Part shown: one piece after another, positions 15,148 through 23,304 of the stretch
Position numbering within the stretch: the stretch's first letter is position 1
Layout: the number at the start of each line of letters is the position of its first letter
Source of the DNA: an uncultured Clostridia bacterium
GTDB taxonomy: Bacteria > Bacillota > Clostridia > Oscillospirales > Ruminococcaceae
NCBI GenBank assembly: GCA_947165805.1
Contig: CAMVBT010000001.1
Span: 1 to 29,434 of the forward strand
Length of the DNA: 29,434 nucleotides
Direction: 5' to 3'
The notes under the pieces: generated by a model
What the model was told of the DNA's origin: nothing
What the model saw: only the letters and a program-made list of their open reading frames with translations
The model's database searches: none
Position numbers and translations under genes: made by a program

Positions 15148-15257
15148 TGATTTATCATTTCTGAGTGTATTGACCGTATTCCCGGGCATAGAACAGGCCC
15201 GCCGGATCATGTCGGCGGCACTGTATCATATATTCCGGATAAGGGAGATGAATAACA

Positions 15258-16031
15258 ATGTCTTGCAGGATAATGCTGATAAGTCAGGGGACCGCGTTTA
15301 TGACGGACGCTCTGGTAAATAACCTTGTCCGCTCCGGCACGGAGGTCGTTTCGGTAGAGCCGTCAATAGCCGCGATAGGCAGGGAGAAGGAAAAGTCGGA
15401 TATTATACTGCTTTTCGCCGGTACCGGTGTTCTGGCCTATCCGGAAGCACTTGTGTACGTCAAGGATATTTGTGATGAAGAGGATATCCAGTTCTGTATG
15501 ATCGGCTATGATAAGGAGCTTTCGGAAATACGCAAGCTGATCCCGAAAAGACTCATCTGCCGTGAATATCCGAGACCGTTTGACGTAAAAAAACTTACCG
15601 CCGATCTGCTTGGTGTGGTACAGAATACCGAGGAACTGAAAAAAGGCAGACACATCCTGCTCGTTGACGATGATGTGACTTTCCTGCGGGTGATGCAGGA
15701 ATGGCTGGCGATGAAGTACAGGATAACAGCGGTGAGATCCGGTATGCAGGCTATCACATACATAGCGTCTCATACACCGGATCTGATACTTCTCGACTAC
15801 GATATGCCGATAACGCCGGGCTCTCAGATAATGGAGATGATACGAAGCGAGCCGAACTCCGCCGGCATACCGATAATATTCCTTACCGGAAAATCGGACA
15901 GAGAAAGTGTAATGAATGTTATGAGGCTCAAACCGCAGGGCTACCTGCTGAAGTCTATGAGCAAAGAGGAGATCATCGCCGCTGTGGATAACTTCTTCAT
16001 CACCAGAAAATGGAAGAATGTGCAGCTGTAA
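15258..16031 (+). CDS. Tandem-receiver protein (pseudo-receiver plus receiver)
   Basis: A 257-residue cytosolic protein. The N-terminal half (about 1-115) has the length and alternation of a receiver, but the acidic pocket is replaced (I-S-Q-G) and the phospho-site strand reads I-I-L-L-F-A-G-T-G without Asp, so it is a pseudo-receiver. The C-terminal half (about 130-250) is a regular receiver: V-D-D-D, Asp180 in L-L-D-Y-D-M-P, F-L-T-G-K and L-K-S. There is no effector domain. A GGAG lies 10 bases before the ATG. It is last in the rightward operon and matches the architecture of the protein at 16072-16785. It is likely a phosphate shuttle or sink between the kinases and the HPt protein. Confidence 0.88.
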   Translation: MSCRIMLISQGTAFMTDALVNNLVRSGTEVVSVEPSIAAIGREKEKSDIILLFAGTGVLAYPEALVYVKDICDEEDIQFCMIGYDKELSEIRKLIPKRLICREYPRPFDVKKLTADLLGVVQNTEELKKGRHILLVDDDVTFLRVMQEWLAMKYRITAVRSGMQAITYIASHTPDLILLDYDMPITPGSQIMEMIRSEPNSAGIPIIFLTGKSDRESVMNVMRLKPQGYLLKSMSKEEIIAAVDNFFITRKWKNVQL

Positions 16032-16036
16032 AAAAT

Positions 16037-16065
16037 ACCGCCGTGATTCAGAGTATCACGGCGGT
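16037..16065. terminator. Bidirectional terminator between the two signalling operons
   Basis: ACCGCCGTGA (16037-16046) pairs perfectly with TCACGGCGGT (16056-16065). The plus strand continues with T-rich sequence and the minus strand with TATTTTTT, fitting convergent genes on both sides. Confidence 0.85.
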
Positions 16066-16071
16066 TTGTTA

Positions 16072-16785
16072 TTATTTCCCTGCTGCGGCTTTTCTTACCG
16101 CGGCTTTTATATCCGGCGCACCTGCGGGTTTCATCAGATAGCCGGCGGTGTTTGCAGCGTTAATGCTGCTGATCACCTCGGGCGTATTCGCGCCCGTCAG
16201 AAAAACTACGGGGATATCCGAGTAACCCGACTTGCCGCGTATCGCTTCAAGCGTCTGCAAGCCGTTCATTTCCGGCATTTCGTAGTCGAGGAGTATGACA
16301 TCCGGACGCTTCTTTTCGAGCAGAGTCAGCGCCTTGCTTCCCGATGTGGCGAGTACCATATCGAATTCGCTGCCGAGTACGCTCTTCATCATGCGAAGTA
16401 TTGCCGCATCATCGTCTATTATCATCACAGTTAGCCTCCCGCCGTCATCGGCGCACGGCATTACGCCGCATATACTGTCAAAGGCTGCCTGTGTGCTGTC
16501 ATCGCATACTGCCGCAGGACTGATCCACGGCATCGCTGCCGCTTCTTCGGGAGTTCCGAGTATGATAACGGGGATATTGCTGTATTTCCCGCCTATGAGC
16601 TTCGTTATCTCCATGTCTGTACCGGCTGCCTTTATCACAATGAGCGAAGGGGCAAAGCTGTTCAGCAGGGCTTCTGCGGCGAACCCGCCCGAAGAGCCGT
16701 ATCTTACTGTGTAATGCGGCGCGAGTTTGTCTCCGAGCTCAGTGTATGCGCTGTCTGTTTTGCCTATAAGCAGTATTTTCTTCAT
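16072..16785 (-). CDS. Tandem-receiver protein (pseudo-receiver plus receiver)
   Basis: A 237-residue protein with the same layout as the one at 15258-16031. The N-terminal half (1-110) is receiver-like, but the phospho-site strand reads I-V-I-K-A-A-G with no Asp, and the acidic pair is missing. The C-terminal receiver (about 118-235) is complete: D-D-D (124-126), Asp167 in L-L-D-Y-E-M-P, Thr197 and Lys219 (M-K-P). There is no output domain. Its start overlaps the stop of the HD-GYP gene by 4 bases (ATGA), with GAGGAG upstream, so they are coupled. It is last in the leftward operon. It probably exchanges phosphate with one of the HPt domains encoded here. Confidence 0.88.
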   Translation of the reverse strand: MKKILLIGKTDSAYTELGDKLAPHYTVRYGSSGGFAAEALLNSFAPSLIVIKAAGTDMEITKLIGGKYSNIPVIILGTPEEAAAMPWISPAAVCDDSTQAAFDSICGVMPCADDGGRLTVMIIDDDAAILRMMKSVLGSEFDMVLATSGSKALTLLEKKRPDVILLDYEMPEMNGLQTLEAIRGKSGYSDIPVVFLTGANTPEVISSINAANTAGYLMKPAGAPDIKAAVRKAAAGK

Positions 16786-18758
16786 TTTGCAAGCTCCTCG
16801 GTCATCTTGTTTATCAGTTCGGTCGCCGCCTCCTCGTCTAAAGCGAGTACGGCTGTTTTCAGATCGTTTATCAGTTTCTGTATTGCTTCGCTGTATGAGT
16901 AGCCTTCCGTCAGCTTTATCGTATCGTCTGCGGCCTCGATGTCCATATTCTTCATATATGACCGCAAGGCTTCAAGCAGCTCTGGGAGCATGGCAGTCCC
17001 GTCCGGTCTCTTTTCCGGAGCGGCAGGCGGAGTGTGCTGCGCGTAGGCCGCTTCAAATTTCCTGTACAGCTGTTCCCATTCGTTAACAAACGGTTCATGG
17101 AGTTCCCGTATCCCGGTGAGATTATCGTCGATAGCCAGCATTTCGAGAGCGCGGGCAGCCTCGGAAAGAGCAACAAGCCCTATGGTAGCGGAGCCGCTTT
17201 TCATGGAATGGGCGCCGATACGGTAAGCGGCGATATCACCGCCTGCTACAGCTGTTTCATAAGCTTCTGTCAGTTTGTTCAGCTTCACCGGCATAAGCTC
17301 GTAAAAACGCTTTATGGTCAGGGCGAGTATTTCTTCGTCCGCAATGTTCTTTCTCGCGGCAGCTATGTCCAGACCGGCGATATCGGGAATGAACGGCGCT
17401 CCGTGGGGCACTGTGCGGGTCTTTTCCGGAGTCTCCCGGACAGGCCGTACCGTTTCGGTGTAAGAGGTATCCGAGGGGATAACGGCGTTATGGCCTGCGC
17501 GTTCACTCATCTTATATTCGGGGTCGTCGTCTATCATGGCGATTATTATATCCGCTATAACGGGGTCGAACTGTGAACCCTTGCAGCGGGCTATTTCAGC
17601 ACGGACCGCCTGCTGTTCGCGCACGCTCGAGTACGAACGGTTGGAGGTCATCGCGTCATAGCAGTCCGCAATACATATTATGCGCGCTTCCTCGGGTATA
17701 TTCCCGCCGCAGAGCCCGTCGGGATATCCGCGGCCATCATATCTTTCATGGTGCCAGCGCGCTCCGGTGGCAAGTCCGGGTATCTCTGTTATGACTTTAA
17801 GTATTGTGTGCCCTATCTCGGTATGCCGCTTTATCTGCGCGTACTCGTCATTGTCCAGCCTTGATGTCTTGTTGATGATCGCTTCACTTACGCCGATCTT
17901 TCCCACATCATGCAGCAGACCCATAGCATATATATCGTCCTGTTCCTGCTTTGTCTTTCCCATACGGCGTGCTATCTCGGCGGAGTAAGCCGCCACTCTC
18001 TGCGAATGACCGTTCGTATAGTGATCTTTTGCGTCGACAGCCTGTGCGAGCGCAAGCATCACCTGCATCGAAAGATTGGCGGAGCGCTTTGTCTGCACAG
18101 CGACTTCGCTGCTGAGAAAATGCTGGAGCCTGTCAAGCTCGATTATCCTGCGCACTCTCTCGATAATGACCTGTGAAGCGAACGGCTTGCGGACGAAATC
18201 CGACGCTCCCGCGCGAAGACAACGTATCTCGGCATCCCGTCCTTCGTCACCGGTAAGGAATATCACCGGAATTGAGGATAATCCCCGGAAATGCCTTATA
18301 CGGGTAAGGGTATCGAAGCCGTCCATATCGGGCATATTGATATCAAGAAGTATGAGCGACGGTCTTATCGACGCGAGCTTCCCGAGCGCTTCGTCTCCGC
18401 TCAGCGCCGTTTCTGTGCGGTATATCTTCCCCAGCATAGCAGCGACGCTCTCGCATATCAGTTCGTCGTCGTCTATGACCATAACGAGAGGCGTACTTTC
18501 CGGATCCGATACAGGCCCGGGAAAGAAAGTACGCTGTTTCCTTGCATGGGGATCGTCATACTCGGCAGCTTTATCGAGATATCCGTCGATCATATCCGTC
18601 GCTTTTGCCGCAGCCGCGGTTATTTTCTGCGCGTAGTTCTTCATCACCGGGTCTTCCGAACCGGCAACGAGCCTGCCATAGCTGAGTATAGCGTCTATCG
18701 GCCTTTTTAGCTCATGCAGAAGCCCTGTGAGCAGCACGTTTTCATCATTATTGTTCAT
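16782..18758 (-). CDS. DHp-like / receiver / HD-GYP / HPt phosphodiesterase
   Basis: A 658-residue modular protein. Residues 10-65 resemble a histidine-kinase dimerisation helix pair (L-L-H-E-L-K-R-P-I-D-A-I, His15) but no ATPase domain follows. The receiver (90-205) has D-D-D (96-98), Asp139 (L-L-D-I-N-M-P), Thr169 and Lys191. The HD-GYP domain (about 225-410) has H-D (283-284), R-H-T, W-H-H-E-R-Y-D-G-x-G-Y-P (335-346) and the I-A-D-x-Y-D-A-M block, so cyclic-di-GMP hydrolysis is predicted. The HPt domain has His517 (A-H-S-M-K-S-G-S). A helical tail of about 65 residues ends the protein. Its ATG follows the upstream kinase stop by 16 bases behind a G-rich site. It is the only evident output of the cluster. 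Confidence 0.92.
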   Translation of the reverse strand: MNNNDENVLLTGLLHELKRPIDAILSYGRLVAGSEDPVMKNYAQKITAAAAKATDMIDGYLDKAAEYDDPHARKQRTFFPGPVSDPESTPLVMVIDDDELICESVAAMLGKIYRTETALSGDEALGKLASIRPSLILLDINMPDMDGFDTLTRIRHFRGLSSIPVIFLTGDEGRDAEIRCLRAGASDFVRKPFASQVIIERVRRIIELDRLQHFLSSEVAVQTKRSANLSMQVMLALAQAVDAKDHYTNGHSQRVAAYSAEIARRMGKTKQEQDDIYAMGLLHDVGKIGVSEAIINKTSRLDNDEYAQIKRHTEIGHTILKVITEIPGLATGARWHHERYDGRGYPDGLCGGNIPEEARIICIADCYDAMTSNRSYSSVREQQAVRAEIARCKGSQFDPVIADIIIAMIDDDPEYKMSERAGHNAVIPSDTSYTETVRPVRETPEKTRTVPHGAPFIPDIAGLDIAAARKNIADEEILALTIKRFYELMPVKLNKLTEAYETAVAGGDIAAYRIGAHSMKSGSATIGLVALSEAARALEMLAIDDNLTGIRELHEPFVNEWEQLYRKFEAAYAQHTPPAAPEKRPDGTAMLPELLEALRSYMKNMDIEAADDTIKLTEGYSYSEAIQKLINDLKTAVLALDEEAATELINKMTEELAK

Positions 18759-18774
18759 TTATATGTCCCCCCGT

Positions 18775-21700
18775 TTATTTCAGTATTTCGGGAATAAGCT
18801 CGTAATCATAGTTGAGAGCGGCTTTTTTCAGCTTTTTGACTCGCTCGGCTTCATCATCCGGAATACTGTGCCCGTCAAGGCTTTTTATCACATACTCGAT
18901 GCTGTCATAATCAAGCGCCTCGGAAAACTCGAGTATCGCCTCATACGCTTCTTTCAGCTTTTCGTGAGAGATAAGCGGCTTATCCGCTGCATTTTCGGAG
19001 CGCCCCAGCGGCGACAGTGCGGATACAAGACCCCGGTAGTCCGATATCAGCTTGTCTGCGTTTTTTTCTATGACACCGGTATTGTTCTCGTTTCCGGCTC
19101 TTTCGAGCGTCTCGGCGAAAGTGCCGAGCTTTTCGGCCCCTATTATCCTCGCTGTGCTTTTCAGGGCGTGTATCTTTATCGTAAGGCCCCGTATGTTATT
19201 TTCGCGCCGGAAACGCTCTATTTCCGCGATATTGTCCCCGGCCGTATCGATGAATGTGCGGATAGTTTCAATATACGACCTCGCGTTTCCGCAGTGTTTA
19301 AGACCCGATGATACATCTATGCTTTCGATCTCAAATAACAGATCCGGAATGTCCGTTTTATCCTCATCGGGCTCTGCGTCATCGGCAGGCTGTATCTTTT
19401 CCTTCGGCAGATAACAGAGTATGGTGTTTTCAAGGCTGTCCGGATCGATGGGTTTAGTGAGATAATCGTCAAATCCTGCGGCAATATATGTCTCTTTCAT
19501 TCCCGAAACCGCGTTTGCGGTAAGACATATCATCGGGGTGCCGATGTTGGGATTGCCGCTCATCGACCGCATCTCTCTGAGCGCTTCGATACCGTCCTTA
19601 TACGGCATCATGTGGTCAAGGAATATGATGTCGTATTTTTTGTGAGCGGCGAGTTCTATGCACTCGTCGGCACTGTCCGCGGTGTCTATCCTTATCTTTG
19701 TGCGTTTGAGCAGATTCCTGAATACTATGAGGTTTACCGGTGTATCATCGACGACGAGAACGTCTGCCTCAGGAGCAGTAAACTTTTCGCGGTATTTCTG
19801 TATTCCCGCGATGGAGCGCCTGAACGCTTTCTCATAGTCGCCTACCGGCTCATAGCTTATTACGGTCTGTTTCAGCGAAAAGCTGAATACAGAGCCTTTT
19901 CCGAATTCGCTCCTTACTTTCAGCGAGCTTCCCATAAGCCTGAGCAGGCTGTCTGTTATGGTGATGCCGAGTCCGGTGCCTTCGATGTTCCTGTTGTTTG
20001 CTTCGTCGATGCGTTCAAATGCCGCAAACAGCTTTTCTATATCTTCTTCCTTTATGCCGGCACCCGTATCCTCGACACTTATATTCAGCATTATATGGTC
20101 GGGTTCGTTTTCGATGGTGTCATATCCCACAGAAAATGTGACGGTTCCCTCTTTGGTGTACTTGACAGCGTTTGTCAGGATGTTTGTCACCGCCTGCCTG
20201 ATCCTTATCTCGTCTCCGCGAAGATGATCCGGCATACTGCTGTCGATATTCAGCACAAGGCCGAGTCCTTTTTCGCCTGCTTTTGTCTCAAGCATGGTCA
20301 CAAGGTCATTCAGCACAGACGAAAGTTCATAATCAACAGGGATAATGTCGAGCTTTCCCGCCTCTATCTTGGAAAAATCCAGGATATCGTTTATAAGCCC
20401 GAGGAGCATAATGCCCGAAGCCCGGATATGCCCGGAATAAACGAGTATATCCTCGTTGTCACACTCGCGCAGCACCATTTCATTCATGCTCAGTATAGAA
20501 TTCATCGGCGTGCGTATGTCGTGCGACATAGTGGAAAGGAAGTAGGTCTTTGCTCTGTTCGCGTCCTTGGCATCCTGCGCTACACGCGCAAGCTCACGGT
20601 TCTTTTCTTCAAGGGCTATCCTTGCTCTTTCCCTGTCAGCCGCCTGATTCTTGGAGCGTACTGAATCGCGCACCAGGAACGTGATTATAACGGCGATCAC
20701 GGCAAACAGTATGACCGTGAAAAGCAGTATATTGTCCAGTATCACATCGATAAAGGTATATGAGTAGAGTCCGCCGATGTATTTGTTGGCTATGTTCTGC
20801 GCAAATTCGCCGCCTATGACGTTAATCCCCCGGTTGAGAAGCTTCAGAAGCCCGTCATTTCCTATCCTGACGCCGAAGCATCGGTCGTCAGTGCGGGCCA
20901 GCAGCTTCATCGAAAGACTGTGATAAGCGTTGTTGCGCAGTATTTCATGCGCCCTGAGCCCGTTCAGAGTCGTGCAGTCTGCCTTTCCGTCAATAACTGC
21001 CGAAAGACAGGCCTCGATGGACGGATAGAACTCGATCTCGGCATTGCCGAAATGTGACATTATGTAATAATACTGCATACGGTTATTTTCATTTACCGCA
21101 AATCTGAACCTGTCACCTTCGGGATATCGGTCCTTGTATATAAGTTCGGTTGTTGACGACAGGACCGCGTTGCTCTGATATATACCGCCCATTTCCGAAT
21201 AGTAGAGCCCGCCTCCCACAGGAAAAGCGGCATCTGTCCGGTTTTCGGTCATACTCGTTACCATATCGTCATAGCTGTCAAAGCCGGTGTACTGTACCTC
21301 TATGTCGTAAATACCGAGGCCGGAAAGGATCGCAGGTATTATATCCCTGACCATGCCGGTCACATTTCCTTCGGCATCTGTGTCGCTGTACGGAAGATAG
21401 TGGTTGAGATAGCCAATCCGGAGTGTGTCATGTGCGGCAAGCCACTCCTTTTCCGCGGACGAGAAAGCTCTGCTCGAAACGCTTACGGAGTAGTATTTCG
21501 CACGAAGAGAATTGATAAAATTGGGTTCGTCTGCGAGCAGTTCCGCCTGTGCGGCATTCAGTTCTTCAAGAAGCCCGGGTTTGCTGCGGCTTACACAGAG
21601 ATAATAGTCCGACGCCCCGAAGGAGCATACAACTTCGGTGTTGTCGCGTCCCGAAGTCCCGTCACCTTCTGCCGCAATCACATTCACCGCTCCTGCGCCG

Positions 21701-22272
21701 AAAGCCTCTACCAGTGCGTCGTAGCTCGGAAAAGTGATAAGTTCGGCATTTATGCCGCGTTCGTCAAGATATGCCGAAGCCGCGACAGCTACCGCGCTGT
21801 CGAGAGCGCCGATCTTCTTGCCGTTCAGGGTGCCTGGAACAGCGGTTATATCCGTATCCGCGGAATGTTTGACAAAACTGTACACCTCGTTCCCCATAGG
21901 AGTGTTCGGATAACCTATGATCCCTGTGCGGATCTCTGTTTTTGCAAGACCGGCAAGCATATCTATCCTTCCGTCGAGCAGCATATCGTACAGCCCGTTG
22001 AAGTCTCCGTATACATATTCATATCGCCAGCCCGTGTATTCGGATATCTTCCTGTAATATTCGTAGGCATAACCGGTTTTGACAAGACCTTCTCCCGCGC
22101 CTTCCTGGAATACTTCATTCTCATAGTATCCGACTTTTACGGTCTCGGGTTCCGGCTGTGCAAAGACCCGCACGGACATACCTGCCGCAGCGGCAAGAAG
22201 AAGGCAGAGAACAGTAAATATATATATCGTTTTGTTAATGGCATTGAATCTTCTGGTTCCTGATGGGCTCAT
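18775..22272 (-). CDS. BvgS-like hybrid sensor kinase with two periplasmic-binding domains
   Basis: A 1165-residue membrane kinase. Signal anchor (about 15-36), then two solute-binding-type (SBP family 3) sensor domains in tandem (about 42-270 and 280-500); the second begins L-R-I-G-Y-L-N-H-Y-L-P-Y-S. Membrane helix about 508-530, a short coiled coil, then DHp with His584 (M-S-H-D-I-R-T-P), ATPase with N-I-L-T-N-A-V-K-Y and D-T-G-A-G-I and G-T-G-L-G-I, receiver (about 835-950) with Asp886, HPt with His1035 (I-H-A-L-K-S-T-A-R), and a helical tail. The layout matches BvgS/EvgS, which sense small amino-acid-like ligands. GAGG lies 7 bases before the ATG. It heads the leftward operon. The kinase core closely matches the rightward kinase, so they are paralogues with different sensors. 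Confidence 0.94.
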   Translation of the reverse strand: MSPSGTRRFNAINKTIYIFTVLCLLLAAAAGMSVRVFAQPEPETVKVGYYENEVFQEGAGEGLVKTGYAYEYYRKISEYTGWRYEYVYGDFNGLYDMLLDGRIDMLAGLAKTEIRTGIIGYPNTPMGNEVYSFVKHSADTDITAVPGTLNGKKIGALDSAVAVAASAYLDERGINAELITFPSYDALVEAFGAGAVNVIAAEGDGTSGRDNTEVVCSFGASDYYLCVSRSKPGLLEELNAAQAELLADEPNFINSLRAKYYSVSVSSRAFSSAEKEWLAAHDTLRIGYLNHYLPYSDTDAEGNVTGMVRDIIPAILSGLGIYDIEVQYTGFDSYDDMVTSMTENRTDAAFPVGGGLYYSEMGGIYQSNAVLSSTTELIYKDRYPEGDRFRFAVNENNRMQYYYIMSHFGNAEIEFYPSIEACLSAVIDGKADCTTLNGLRAHEILRNNAYHSLSMKLLARTDDRCFGVRIGNDGLLKLLNRGINVIGGEFAQNIANKYIGGLYSYTFIDVILDNILLFTVILFAVIAVIITFLVRDSVRSKNQAADRERARIALEEKNRELARVAQDAKDANRAKTYFLSTMSHDIRTPMNSILSMNEMVLRECDNEDILVYSGHIRASGIMLLGLINDILDFSKIEAGKLDIIPVDYELSSVLNDLVTMLETKAGEKGLGLVLNIDSSMPDHLRGDEIRIRQAVTNILTNAVKYTKEGTVTFSVGYDTIENEPDHIMLNISVEDTGAGIKEEDIEKLFAAFERIDEANNRNIEGTGLGITITDSLLRLMGSSLKVRSEFGKGSVFSFSLKQTVISYEPVGDYEKAFRRSIAGIQKYREKFTAPEADVLVVDDTPVNLIVFRNLLKRTKIRIDTADSADECIELAAHKKYDIIFLDHMMPYKDGIEALREMRSMSGNPNIGTPMICLTANAVSGMKETYIAAGFDDYLTKPIDPDSLENTILCYLPKEKIQPADDAEPDEDKTDIPDLLFEIESIDVSSGLKHCGNARSYIETIRTFIDTAGDNIAEIERFRRENNIRGLTIKIHALKSTARIIGAEKLGTFAETLERAGNENNTGVIEKNADKLISDYRGLVSALSPLGRSENAADKPLISHEKLKEAYEAILEFSEALDYDSIEYVIKSLDGHSIPDDEAERVKKLKKAALNYDYELIPEILK

Positions 22273-22340
22273 AACGTGACCTCGCTCTCCGATGCCTGTA
22301 TTCAGACGCGATTGTCGCTGTTTATCCTGTTTCGTACTAT

Positions 22341-22369
22341 ATTATATCACAAATCGACAAAATACACAA
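22341..22369 (-). promoter_or_regulatory. Promoter of the leftward signalling operon
   Basis: On the minus strand TTGTGT (22369-22364), 17 bases, TATAAT (22346-22341). The -35 box is weak, so an activator may be needed. The rest of 22273-22486 holds no gene I can support. Confidence 0.55.
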
Positions 22370-22486
22370 GACAAAAATATCCGATTTTTTATTGTTGCTG
22401 CTGAAAGCCGGCGGATAATAACTATCGCATCACCCGAAAAATGCGTGTCTGTACGGTAAAACATTCCCGCGGCTGACAAAAGAAAA

Positions 22487-22509
22487 GGCGGGTCACAGTG
22501 TGAACCGCC
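22487..22509 (-). terminator. Terminator of the small-protein gene
   Basis: An 11-base stem with one mismatch (22487-22497 with 22499-22509) around a single-base centre. On the minus strand it is followed by TTTTCTTTT. It ends a leftward transcript after a 3' region of about 190 bases. Confidence 0.6.
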
Positions 22510-22631
22510 GGTTTGGTTATATATTCTGAATTGTAATGTGTGATCCTGTCAGCGGTTCAGCGCCCGGATCTCATGAATTCAAGGTTCTTTTCGATAAGCC
22601 CGCGGCGCTGCTTTACGCAGTCAACGCTTCT

Positions 22632-22670
22632 CAGCAGCTCCGGACAGCATAACGCTTTCCGGAGCTGCTG
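22632..22670. repeat. Perfect 12-base hairpin in a 3' region
   Basis: CAGCAGCTCCGG (22632-22643) pairs with CCGGAGCTGCTG (22659-22670) around a 15-base loop. There is no T run on either side, so it is not a normal terminator. It lies downstream of the small gene at 22699-22947 and may stabilise its mRNA. Confidence 0.5.
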
Positions 22671-22698
22671 TTTGTAATAGTGGAGAAATTTATGACAT

Positions 22699-22947
22699 TC
22701 AGGCGAAGTATTCTCCTACATCGGCGCTGGCGTTGTACTCCTTGCGGATACGAACGATGATCGACCCGTCTGCCTGTCTGCTTTCCTCGTCGATCTTATA
22801 ACGGGTCTTATTTTTATCGAGCTGCGCTTTATATCGCTTCAGTTCGTCCTCGTTGTGCTTATAGAGCATATCGACCGGAAGTCCGGCATTGTCTGTCTGC
22901 TGAAATCGTAGTGTCTGCATAATGCAGGCTGCCTGTATTCTTTTCAT
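22699..22947 (-). CDS. Small conserved-looking protein of unknown function
   Basis: An 82-residue basic protein beginning M-K-R-I-Q-A-A-C-I-M-Q-T-L-R-F and ending V-R-I-R-K-E-Y-N, then G-E-Y-F-A. The centre is a charged helix (E-D-E-L-K-R-Y-K-A-Q-L-D-K-N-K-T). The overall look (N-terminal strand with Cys, long helix, C-terminal strands) resembles short uncharacterised proteins of Clostridia, but I cannot assign a family. It is credible as a gene because AAGGGG lies 8 bases before the ATG and a terminator follows downstream. It has no signal peptide. It stands alone, leftward, with an AT-rich upstream region that carries a long hairpin (23015-23050). Confidence 0.7.
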   Translation of the reverse strand: MKRIQAACIMQTLRFQQTDNAGLPVDMLYKHNEDELKRYKAQLDKNKTRYKIDEESRQADGSIIVRIRKEYNASADVGEYFA

Positions 22948-23014
22948 ATTATTTACCCCTTTCGGTATTTATATGTTTATTTTATCACTGTTTTATGAAA
23001 ATTTCAAAGCAAAT

Positions 23015-23050
23015 TCTGCACAAAAATGATTAATGTGATTTTTGTGCAGA
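23015..23050. repeat. Long perfect inverted repeat in AT-rich DNA
   Basis: TCTGCACAAAAAT (23015-23027) and ATTTTTGTGCAGA (23038-23050) form a 13-base perfect inverted repeat with a 10-base centre. It lies between the divergent small gene and the DUF2798 operon. No gene ends here, so an operator for one or both units is more likely than a terminator. Confidence 0.5.
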
Positions 23051-23146
23051 TTCATACAATATGTCAATTTCAAACATATTTTTTAACACTTTGTGCATCT
23101 TAATCAGAATTATTACTGAATTATTATCTGTTTTAGGATTTACGAC

Positions 23147-23175
23147 TTGATTTCTTATGATTGCTATGTTATAAT
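23147..23175 (+). promoter_or_regulatory. Promoter of the DUF2798 gene
   Basis: TTGATT (23147-23152), 17 bases, TATAAT (23170-23175). Predicted start of transcription is near 23183, leaving a leader of about 120 bases. Confidence 0.7.
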
Positions 23176-23195
23176 ATAATTGTAATTAATGAATA

Positions 23196-23286
23196 ACGCA
23201 ACGACACACGCAGCAGGACAAAAGCCCGCATAAGTCTGATCACGGTAATGCGACGGACTTGTGATGCTACGTGTTTTTGTTTGCGT
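23196..23286 (+). promoter_or_regulatory. Structured RNA leader A (riboswitch candidate)
   Basis: The leader can fold into a closed multi-helix structure: outer helix ACGCAA (23196-23201) with TTGCGT (23281-23286); P1 ACACG-C-AGCA (23206-23215) with TGCT-A-CGTGT (23265-23274), one C-A mismatch; P3 CATAAGTC (23229-23236) with GACTTGTG (23256-23263). Between P1 and P3 lies GGACA-N4-CCCG. The structure closes just before the ribosome site (AAAGGA, about 23290-23295). The segment GGACA...CCCG...CATAAGTC recurs in the leader of the MATE gene. No known riboswitch class was recognised. Confidence 0.55.
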
Positions 23287-23304
23287 AAGAAAGGAAACAC
23301 AGTT

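Noticed and set aside
22557..22698. Open frame downstream of the small gene (ending F-M-R-S-G-R) as a second gene
   Set aside because: It has no start codon with a ribosome site and no recognisable motif; part of its length is the perfect hairpin at 22632-22670.
23229..23270. Resemblance of leader A to the 3' half of a thiamine pyrophosphate riboswitch (CTGATC, GTAATGC)
   Set aside because: The second conserved half (CTGAGA and the matching helix) is absent and the expected short helix around GTAAT does not pair.
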